From Gallionella sp. (GTDB lineage Bacteria; Pseudomonadota; Gammaproteobacteria; Burkholderiales; Gallionellaceae): DNA of 5,729 nucleotides. The DNA lies in assembly GCA_017880945.1 (NCBI GenBank), contig JADGRM010000146.1, positions 1 through 5,729 on the forward strand, written 5' to 3'. This document shows, in pieces, positions 1-5,100 of this stretch. Made by a program: the position numbers and the translations under genes. Under the pieces are notes generated by a model. The model did no database searches. It had not been told where the DNA came from and was given only the letters and a program-made list of their open reading frames with translations. Within the stretch, counting starts at the first letter, position 1. Every line of letters starts with the position of its first letter.

Positions 1-276
1 AGCATGCAGGGAGATAGATTTATGTCATGCACAGCGGGAAGCATTGCCCACAACGCCGAATTGCCTGACTGGATCGCCACTGATGAAGATGACTATGTGG
101 CTAAAGCTGTGACATTCGCGTCCGATCTGGAGCGCTTGGCCGCTCTGCGTGCTGTCTTGCGGCAGCAGGTGCTGGCTTCCCCGCTGTTCGATGGGCCGCG
201 CTTTGCCAGGAATTTCGAGGATGCGATGTGGGGGATGTGGCAACGTTACCAGGCCCGACAGGAAAAACACGCATGA
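1..276 (+). CDS. O-GlcNAc transferase-like (SPINDLY/OGT family) protein, C-terminal fragment
   Basis: Only the last 91 codons are visible. The frame is open to the left edge (first codon AGC), so the ATG at base 4 is probably an internal Met and the gene starts outside the window. The stop is TGA at 274-276. The segment from ELPDWIATDEDDYV through LAALR..LRQQVLASPLFD to PRFARNFEDAMWGMW matches, from memory, the C-terminal tail of bacterial GT41 proteins (TPR repeats followed by a two-lobed glycosyltransferase). In that family the tail holds the 'GLPELVA...EEYV', 'LR..L...PLFD' and 'RFAR.LE.A...MW' blocks. These proteins transfer a sugar from a UDP-sugar to protein Ser/Thr, but the acceptor here is unknown. 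The TPR and catalytic parts lie outside the window, so activity cannot be judged. It is convergent with the tRNA operon and seems unrelated to the tol/que genes. Confidence 0.75.
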   Translation, partial: SMQGDRFMSCTAGSIAHNAELPDWIATDEDDYVAKAVTFASDLERLAALRAVLRQQVLASPLFDGPRFARNFEDAMWGMWQRYQARQEKHA

Positions 277-620
277 CCCTACCTTCTTCCGTCCTTAAAC
301 CCGCCGGGAAATTCGAAGCCATCTTGTGCGTTTGATCAGTTACATTGCTATAACCCAATAACGTCGAGGGTTGCGGTGTAGCACCTGAGATTTGCGCAGC
401 CGCCATATTAATTCTATCCGTTATTCATTTGTTTCTTGACCTTATGTTGATCTTCCCCGATAGCTGTCATGCGATCAGGCCATTTAAAATATCCCCGCTT
501 TTTCTTAATTTTAAATCGTGATTTATTGAAAATATCTAAATAATTTTTCCAGAGTGGATGATGCCTGACGGCCCGGAAAATTCTACACTGCGCCTACATG
601 TGCACAAAACCGCTAGACGT
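277..620. other. Convergent intergenic gap without a convincing gene
   Basis: This 344-bp stretch lies between the 3' end of the glycosyltransferase gene (+) and the terminator of the tRNA operon (-). It is more AT-rich than its surroundings, especially about 482-550. I see no ORF with a good start and no tRNA-like fold. There is a perfect 9-bp inverted repeat, ATTTAAAAT (482-490) and ATTTTAAAT (508-516). A looser pair follows, AATTTTTCC (542-550) and GGAAAATT (575-582), around a 24-nt loop. Neither is followed by a T-run, so neither is a standard terminator for the upstream gene. Confidence 0.6.
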
Positions 621-648
621 AAAAAAGGCCTGCATCGCTGCAAGCCTT
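621..648 (-). terminator. Rho-independent terminator of the Lys-Thr tRNA operon
   Basis: Read on the - strand, AAGGCTTGCA (648-639) pairs with TGCAGGCCTT (634-625) around a GCGA tetraloop. This gives a 10-bp stem with one T-G wobble, and the T-run extends to base 621. It begins 8 bp after the CCA end of tRNA-Thr, where a tRNA operon terminator is expected. On the + strand the hairpin is not followed by T residues, so it is directional. Confidence 0.88.
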
Positions 649-656
649 ACAAATAA

Positions 657-732
657 TGGTGCCGCTTGTCGGATTCGAACTGACGACCTACCGCTTACAA
701 GGCGGTTGCTCTACCAACTGAGCTAAAGCGGC
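657..732 (-). tRNA. tRNA-Thr (anticodon TGT)
   Basis: The 76-nt cloverleaf includes an encoded CCA (659-657). The acceptor stem GCCGCTT/AAGCGGC pairs perfectly with discriminator A. The D-stem is GCTC/GAGC. The anticodon stem ACCGC/GCGGT encloses loop CTTGTAA, with anticodon TGT at 699-697, reading ACA and other ACN threonine codons. The T-arm has TTCGAAT. The T-stem GTCAG/CCGAC contains one A-C mismatch at its fourth pair. I recall the same mismatch in E. coli tRNA-Thr(TGT), so I do not treat it as damage. It is the second gene of a two-tRNA transcript, 35 bp after tRNA-Lys. Confidence 0.97.
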
Positions 733-767
733 ATACGGATGGGAAAAACACAGGCTCTTTTGCAAGA

Positions 768-843
768 TGGTGGGTCGGGCGAGATTCGAACTCGCGACCA
801 ACGGATTAAAAGTCCGCTGCTCTACCGGCTGAGCTACCGACCC
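768..843 (-). tRNA. tRNA-Lys (anticodon TTT)
   Basis: The 76-nt cloverleaf includes an encoded CCA (770-768). The acceptor stem GGGTCGG/CCGACCC is perfect with discriminator A. The D-stem is GCTC/GAGC. The anticodon stem GCGGA/TCCGT (one G-T wobble) encloses loop CTTTTAA with anticodon TTT at 810-808, reading AAA/AAG. The T-stem GCGAG/CTCGC is perfect, with TTCGAAT in the loop. It is the first gene after the strong promoter at 861-888 and should be processed from the same precursor as tRNA-Thr. Confidence 0.97.
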
Positions 844-860
844 ATCGCAAAGGAGCGCGA

Positions 861-888
861 ATTATACGGATATAGCTCACCCTGTCAA
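861..888 (-). promoter_or_regulatory. Perfect-consensus sigma70 promoter for the tRNA operon with GC-rich discriminator
   Basis: On the - strand the -35 box is TTGACA (888-883) and the -10 box is TATAAT (866-861), both exact consensus, with a 16-bp spacer. The -10 box is followed by TCGCGCTCC, a GC-rich discriminator of the kind that makes stable-RNA promoters sensitive to ppGpp (stringent control); that regulation is inferred. Transcription should begin near 852-855, giving a 5' leader of only about 10 nt before tRNA-Lys. Confidence 0.9.
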
Positions 889-919
889 CGCAAAATACAT
901 CACAGTAGAGTTTGAAAGT

Positions 920-1594
920 CTATGCTACGCGATACCTTGTCGGATCATCCACGCCGGCAGCAGCAAAGCCTGCGCGGCGCAAACGGCATGAATCACATAC
1001 ACCGCAGGCGCGCCCCGATTCATCGGCCTGATAGCATGAAACGGTCTGCGCAAAATCCACGCCCAGCTCGCGTCCCTGCTGGATGATCTCCGCCTTGGAC
1101 AAATGCAGCAACGGCGCATGCACGGTGAGCGGATGCCCTTCCACCGCCGCCTTGGTGGCGAGATTCGCCATGCGCTCAAACGCTTCGATATAGGCGGGAC
1201 GGCAATCGGGATAACCGGAATAATCGACCGCATTCACGCCGATGAAAATGTCCTGTGACTGCAGCACTTCGGCCCAGGCCATAGCCAGCGACAACATGAT
1301 GGTGTTGCGCGCGGGGACATAAGTCAGCGGGATGCCCTCGGTGGGCTGTTGCGACACCGCGATCTTGTTATCGGTCAGCGAAGAACCGCCAAAGCCGGTA
1401 AGGTCGATCTTCACCACCCGATGTTCATGCGCACCCAGCGTTTGTGCCACGCGCTGCGCAGCAGCCAGCTCGGCGTAGTGGCGCTGCCCATAATCCACGC
1501 TCAATGTGTAACAAGAAAAACCCTGTGCGCGCGCCATCGCCAGCACAGTTGCGGAATCCATCCCGCCAGATAATAGTACCACCGCGTTTTTCAT
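920..1594 (-). CDS. queC: QueC, 7-cyano-7-deazaguanine (preQ0) synthase
   Basis: The 224-aa cytoplasmic enzyme matches the family's usual length (about 220-230 aa). It converts 7-carboxy-7-deazaguanine plus ammonia and ATP to preQ0, the step after QueE in queuosine synthesis. The ATP-pyrophosphatase P-loop SGGMDS is at residues 9-14, DYGQRH at 34-39, YVPARN at 92-97 and DYSGYPDCRPAYI at 124-136. The C-terminal zinc site is C187, C197, C200 and C203 (C-X9-C-X2-C-X2-C). The start MKNAVVLLSGG fits the family exactly. It ends with TAG. Only a weak AGAG lies 8 nt before the ATG, and it belongs to the terminal repeat of the adjacent element, which separates queC from queE by 266 bp. The tRNA promoter begins about 30 bp after the stop. 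Confidence 0.97.
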   Translation of the reverse strand: MKNAVVLLSGGMDSATVLAMARAQGFSCYTLSVDYGQRHYAELAAAQRVAQTLGAHEHRVVKIDLTGFGGSSLTDNKIAVSQQPTEGIPLTYVPARNTIMLSLAMAWAEVLQSQDIFIGVNAVDYSGYPDCRPAYIEAFERMANLATKAAVEGHPLTVHAPLLHLSKAEIIQQGRELGVDFAQTVSCYQADESGRACGVCDSCRLRRAGFAAAGVDDPTRYRVA

Positions 1595-1599
1595 TTTGG

Positions 1600-1856
1600 C
1601 ATCTCTAGAAATTCACTTTTGAGGGATGGCGGGCAGGCCTGCTGCTCCGCGCTCCCGCACCATAGGGCTGTGCCCAACCGTGTCGCGCGGGCACCGCAAG
1701 GAGCCGCGCAGGAAACGACGAAGCATATCGGATAGATAGACGTGGAGTGAGCGAGCACGCGACGCCGCGAGCGAGAGGGTCGCTACACAGTAGCGGGGCA
1801 CCCGTCGGCCTACTCCTTGCGGGTGGATTCGCCCAAAAAATGAATTTATAGAGGTG
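1600..1856. mobile_element. MITE-like inverted-repeat element between queE and queC
   Basis: This 257-bp GC-rich element is bounded by imperfect terminal inverted repeats. The left one is 1600-1625 (CATCTCTAGAAATTCACTTT, then TGAGGG). The right one, read on the - strand, is 1856-1832 (CACCTCTATAAATTCATTTT, then TTGGG). They match at 18 of the first 21 positions. The interior has further symmetry: CGCTAC-ACA-GTAGCG (1781-1795), GGGC-TGT-GCCC (1665-1675), the palindrome GCAGGCCTGC (1633-1642), and CACCGCAAGGAG (1692-1703) inverted against CTCCTTGCGGGTG (1813-1825). There is no room for a transposase. I cannot see a target-site duplication, so the exact ends are uncertain by a few bases. A non-autonomous IS-derived element is the best explanation. 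A structured RNA element of the que transcript is the alternative. Confidence 0.6.
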
Positions 1857-1860
1857 TCCA

Positions 1861-2520
1861 TCAGTGTCCGGGCACGTTGTTCCATAAAAGCTTATGCAAT
1901 TGGACTTGTAAACGTACAGGCAAACGGTCGCGCAATATCCAGTCGGCCAGTTGGGTGGCAACCAGTGTGCCGTGCGCGGGCGAGAACAGGACCGGGCATT
2001 TCTCGGCGAGGCGATGTTGCTGGAGCATTTCCTTTGCCCATTGGTAATCGTTCTCGTCGCACAACACGAATTTGATTTCGTCATGCGGGGTCAGCAATTC
2101 CAGATTTTCCCAACGATTCTTTGTCACTTCGCCGGATGCCGGAGTCTTGATGTCCACCACGCGCATCACACGCGCATCCACTGCGCTGATGTCCAATGCT
2201 CCGCCGGTTTCCAGCGACACTTCGTAACCCGCATCACACAGGGCGTCCAGCAATATCGGACAATTCTTTTGTGCCAACGGTTCGCCGCCGGTGACAGTCA
2301 CATAGCGCGGGGCGTATTCGGCAACCTGCCGGAGAATATCTGCCACGCTCACGTTTTGACCACCGGTAAAAGCATAAGCCGTGTCGCAGTAAGTGCACCG
2401 TAGCGGGCATCCGGTCAAACGTACGAATACCGTGGGCAGGCCTACGCGGCTGGTTTCGCCTTGCAGGGAATAAAAAATTTCGGTAATGCGCAGTTGCGCA
2501 TCTGTATTCGCATGCGACAT
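1861..2520 (-). CDS. queE: QueE, 7-carboxy-7-deazaguanine synthase (radical SAM)
   Basis: The 219-aa cytoplasmic iron-sulfur enzyme is close to the usual size. It rearranges 6-carboxy-tetrahydropterin to 7-carboxy-7-deazaguanine using S-adenosylmethionine. The N-terminal FYSLQGE (16-22) is typical. The radical-SAM cluster motif C38-X3-C42-X2-C45 sits in GCPLRCTYCDT. TGGEP at 77-81 is the SAM-binding glycine motif. DIKTPASGE is at 123-131, and the C-terminal HKLLWNNVPG ends as in the family. The ATG is 5 bp after the cpoB stop and has no clear Shine-Dalgarno sequence, so translation is probably coupled to cpoB. The TGA stop lies only 4-5 bp outside the terminal repeat of the neighbouring element, yet the conserved C-terminus is intact. 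Product feeds QueC. Confidence 0.97.
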   Translation of the reverse strand: MSHANTDAQLRITEIFYSLQGETSRVGLPTVFVRLTGCPLRCTYCDTAYAFTGGQNVSVADILRQVAEYAPRYVTVTGGEPLAQKNCPILLDALCDAGYEVSLETGGALDISAVDARVMRVVDIKTPASGEVTKNRWENLELLTPHDEIKFVLCDENDYQWAKEMLQQHRLAEKCPVLFSPAHGTLVATQLADWILRDRLPVRLQVQLHKLLWNNVPGH

Positions 2521-2525
2521 ATGGA

Positions 2526-3287
2526 CTACTTGGTGGCAGCGAGCAGCTTCTTGGCTTTGGAGGCGGCTTCGCTGGCGGGATATTTGGCAACAAGCTGTCT
2601 GAGCGTTTTGTGCGCTGCAATGTGCCGCTTCAGCCCTTGCTGGCAGACCGCAATTCCATACAACACATCGGCTGTTTTAGGCGTTTCTGGAAAATCCTTC
2701 AGTATCCCCTGATAGGTATCCAACGCGCCCTTATAATCCTTCAGCGCAAATTGAGCTTTACCCAGCCAATAATTCGCATTGGGAGCATGCACCGAATCGG
2801 GATACTTCTTGAGAAACTCCTGGAAAGCCTTGACCGCATTCGCTTGGCTGCCAGCCTTGAACAAGCCATAGGCGGCCTCGAAGGCGCGGTCCTCTGAAAC
2901 CGGGTCATTTGAATCGGCAGAAACAGGTGCTACAGGTGGCTTAGCGGCGGCTTCTTTAGCAGCTTCTTCAGCGGATTCGAAATGGCGCAAGCGCGTATCC
3001 AAATCCACATAAAAATCCTTTTGGCGCTTTTCGGCATCTTGCAAGCCGTGCGTTGTTTCTTCATTCTGTCCGCGCAGTTTGCGGATTTCTGTATTCAGCG
3101 CTTCGATCTGGCTTTGCAGATCCAGCATGGATTGGGTTTGCTGCTTGACGGCATCTTCCAACTTCAGCACGCGCTTCTCGAGTTGCTGGATCTGATTACG
3201 TGCCTCGTCGTCCTCCAACAATCCCGCTTGTGCGGGAATGGCGAAACACAGACTCAACAACAATAAGAGAGCGCGTTGCTTCAGCAT
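2526..3287 (-). CDS. cpoB: CpoB (YbgF), periplasmic TPR division coordinator of the Tol-Pal system
   Basis: This 253-aa protein is near the E. coli length (263 aa). Residues 1-21 form a Sec signal peptide (MLKQ, a leucine-rich core, then AIPAQA) with predicted cleavage before GLLEDDEARN. Residues about 28-100 are a heptad-rich coiled coil, which in the family forms a trimer. A low-complexity Ala/Pro linker (about 107-125) leads to three TPR motifs (about 135-168, 172-205 and 209-242), seen as YGLFKAGSQANAVKAFQEFL and YWLGKAQFALKDYKGAL. C14 does not fit a lipobox. In E. coli CpoB links TolA to the peptidoglycan synthase PBP1B, coordinating wall synthesis with outer-membrane constriction. It begins 10 bp after pal, with a weak RBS, and ends in TAG. 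Confidence 0.95.
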   Translation of the reverse strand: MLKQRALLLLLSLCFAIPAQAGLLEDDEARNQIQQLEKRVLKLEDAVKQQTQSMLDLQSQIEALNTEIRKLRGQNEETTHGLQDAEKRQKDFYVDLDTRLRHFESAEEAAKEAAAKPPVAPVSADSNDPVSEDRAFEAAYGLFKAGSQANAVKAFQEFLKKYPDSVHAPNANYWLGKAQFALKDYKGALDTYQGILKDFPETPKTADVLYGIAVCQQGLKRHIAAHKTLRQLVAKYPASEAASKAKKLLAATK

Positions 3288-3297
3288 GGTTGCTACT

Positions 3298-3792
3298 TTA
3301 GTACTTTATATCACTCCGGCGATTTTGCTTCCAGCACGCCTCATTATGGTCCGTGCAGCGCGGCTTTTCTTCTCCATAACTGACAGTGTCAATCTGGCTG
3401 GCTTTGGCGCCGCCCAACTCAAGCATCTTCTTCACGCTATCTGCACGACGCTGGCCGAGAGCCAGGTTGTACTCGTTGCTACCGCGTTCATCGGCATTGC
3501 CTTCGACGCGAACTTTGCGATCGGGGTGCTCGCTCAAATATTTTGCATGCGCTAACACGACCGGCTTGTCGGCTTCCTGCACGGCAGAGACATCGAATGG
3601 GAAATAGATACTACGTTTGGCCAGAATATTGGCCGGGTCATTCAAAGGATCAACCTCAACCGCAGGTGCGGGTGCGGGTGCTGTCACTACAGGGACAGGC
3701 TCGGGTGCCGCAGCTACGGGTTCCTTTGGTTTCTCGCTGGCACAGGCCGCAAGCAAATTCACCAACACAAAACTGATCAAGAGTTTCTTCAT
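3298..3792 (-). CDS. pal: Pal, peptidoglycan-associated outer-membrane lipoprotein
   Basis: This 164-aa lipoprotein is close to the E. coli size (173 aa). The type II signal peptide ends in lipobox LAAC, with lipidated C17. The following residues are A-S-E, with no Asp at +2, so export to the outer membrane is expected. Residues about 21-47 are a Pro/Ala-rich tether. The OmpA-like domain follows from about residue 60 (IYFPFD). It includes GNADERGSNEYN (98-109), containing the diaminopimelate-binding Asp101, and NLALGQRRADSV (109-120), containing the conserved Arg116. Pal binds peptidoglycan non-covalently and cycles between wall, TolB and TolA. The start is fixed by AGGAG at 3804-3800, 7 nt before the ATG. 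It lies 25 bp after tolB. The stop is TAA. Confidence 0.97.
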   Translation of the reverse strand: MKKLLISFVLVNLLAACASEKPKEPVAAAPEPVPVVTAPAPAPAVEVDPLNDPANILAKRSIYFPFDVSAVQEADKPVVLAHAKYLSEHPDRKVRVEGNADERGSNEYNLALGQRRADSVKKMLELGGAKASQIDTVSYGEEKPRCTDHNEACWKQNRRSDIKY

Positions 3793-3817
3793 AGTATTTC
3801 TCCTTTTGCTGGGTTAG

Positions 3818-5089
3818 TTACAAATGTGGTCCCCACACCGGTTCACGTGCATCACCGCTTTGTGTGAACATATGCTGCTGCACACGACCATCGCTGGACA
3901 CGGTTGCCAATATACCACGACCGCGCGCCTCGCTGGCAAACAGGATGAGTTTCCCGTTCGGCGCAAAGCTGGGCTTTTTCTCCCAACCGCCTGCAGTGAG
4001 TGTTTCCACCTGCCCGGTCTGAAAATCCTGCGCAGCGATATAGAACTTGCCGTTAACGAAATGCGTGCAGACAAAACCTTTGCCGTCGGGACTGTAACGC
4101 GGCGAAAAGTTGTTACCCTCGCCAAACGTCATGCGCTGCTCCTGCCCACCTCCCACCGGCATGCTGTAAATTTGCGCACTACCGCCGCGATCCGAGGTGA
4201 ACAACAGAGATTGCCCGTCAGGCGAAAAATTCGGCTCGGTGTCGATCGCACCGCTGAAGGTGAGGCGGCGAATCCCGCTGCCGTCCGATCGTATCAGGTA
4301 GATTTGCGAGCTGCCATCGCGTGTCAGCACGATAGCCAATTGTTTGCCGTCCGGAGACCAGGCCGGTGCGCTATTGCTGCCGCGAAAATCGGCCAGCACC
4401 AAGCGCTGTCTGGTGTGCAGCGATTGCACATATACCACCGCGTGTCCGGTTTCAAAACTCACATAGGCAAGATGGCTGCCTTCCGGCGACCAGGCCGGCG
4501 ACATGATCGGCTCGTTTTGCGCAAGCACGGTTTGTTCGTTGTAGCCGTCGCTATCCGCCACGATCAGGCTGAACTTCCGTCCCTGCCGGTTCACATAGGC
4601 GATGCGTGTGCTGAACACCCCCTTGTCGCCGGTCAATTTCTCATAGATCAGATCCGCGACACGGTGCCCGACAGCGCGCACCTGATCATCATTCGCCGAG
4701 ACTGCCTGACCGGCCAACTCAATCTGCTTGACCACATCCAACAGGCGAAAACGCGCCTCGATGCGGCCATTGGCCTGAGCCGTGACCGTGCCTATCGCCA
4801 ATGCATCCGCGCCGCGCACCTGCCAGTCCGGATAACTGACCTCGGCCAATTCGTGCGGCGATTTACCCGCCACGTCGATCAGCCGAAACAACCCGCTGCG
4901 CTGCAAATCGCCCGCCACCACCTCGCTGATGGTTTGCGCCAGCCTGGCATCTCCGCCGAACGGCACGATTGCCACCGGAATCTGGTGCTCGCCCGCACCG
5001 ATGATTTCAATGCTCAATACGGCACTTGCCACCGAAGCCTGCGCCAACAACAGCAATCCCAACATGCCCCGCAATACGCGCAACGCCAT
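3818..5089 (-). CDS. tolB: TolB, periplasmic beta-propeller of the Tol-Pal system
   Basis: The protein has 423 aa from the preferred ATG (E. coli, 430 aa). Residues 1-23 are a Sec signal peptide ending SVASA, giving mature VLSIEIIGAG, whose N-terminal strand in the family switches TolB between Pal and TolA binding. Residues about 24-160 form the N-terminal alpha/beta domain (IPVAIVPFGG; LQRSGLFRLID). The C-terminal propeller shows five clear blades with W/F-SPDG-type motifs near residues 198, 242, 286, 331 and 374, plus a final EPVWGP. An upstream in-frame GTG at 5095 is rejected as start because its first G is the last base of the Shine-Dalgarno AGGAG. The gene starts 11 bp after the tolA stop and ends in TAA. 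It looks intact even though tolA upstream is interrupted. Confidence 0.97.
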   Translation of the reverse strand: MALRVLRGMLGLLLLAQASVASAVLSIEIIGAGEHQIPVAIVPFGGDARLAQTISEVVAGDLQRSGLFRLIDVAGKSPHELAEVSYPDWQVRGADALAIGTVTAQANGRIEARFRLLDVVKQIELAGQAVSANDDQVRAVGHRVADLIYEKLTGDKGVFSTRIAYVNRQGRKFSLIVADSDGYNEQTVLAQNEPIMSPAWSPEGSHLAYVSFETGHAVVYVQSLHTRQRLVLADFRGSNSAPAWSPDGKQLAIVLTRDGSSQIYLIRSDGSGIRRLTFSGAIDTEPNFSPDGQSLLFTSDRGGSAQIYSMPVGGGQEQRMTFGEGNNFSPRYSPDGKGFVCTHFVNGKFYIAAQDFQTGQVETLTAGGWEKKPSFAPNGKLILFASEARGRGILATVSSDGRVQQHMFTQSGDAREPVWGPHL

Positions 5090-5094
5090 AAACA

Positions 5095-5099
5095 CTCCT
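5095..5099 (-). promoter_or_regulatory. Shine-Dalgarno site deciding the tolB start
   Basis: On the - strand AGGAG (5099-5095) is followed by TGTTT and the ATG at 5089-5087, a 5-nt spacing. It lies immediately after the tolA TAA. The overlap with the alternative GTG (5095-5093) rules that codon out as the initiator. Confidence 0.85.
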
Positions 5100-5100
5100 G

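Noticed and set aside
362..520. Possible open frame on the + strand in the intergenic gap
   Set aside because: About 50 codons without a good start or RBS, and no recognisable protein features.
681..685. A-C mismatch in the T-stem of tRNA-Thr as a sign of a decayed tRNA
   Set aside because: All other stems and invariant bases are intact, and I recall the same mismatch in E. coli tRNA-Thr(TGT).
1841..1856. CACCTCTATAAATTC near queC looked like the 3' half of a preQ1-I riboswitch
   Set aside because: The partner stem, loop bases and A-rich tail of that riboswitch are missing. The bases are better explained as one terminal repeat, matched at 1600-1615.
1605..2084. 159-codon - strand frame overlapping the 3' half of queE and the element
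   Set aside because: It lies in another frame inside conserved queE codons and its product has no recognisable features. Only the TGATG-coupled frame in the element seemed worth reporting.
1951..2403. 150-codon + strand frame over queE
   Set aside because: Antisense shadow of a gene with intact radical-SAM motifs; no recognisable domain of its own.
5093..5095. GTG as tolB start, giving 425 aa
   Set aside because: Its G is part of the AGGAG ribosome-binding site; the ATG 6 bases later has correct 5-nt spacing and begins a normal signal peptide.
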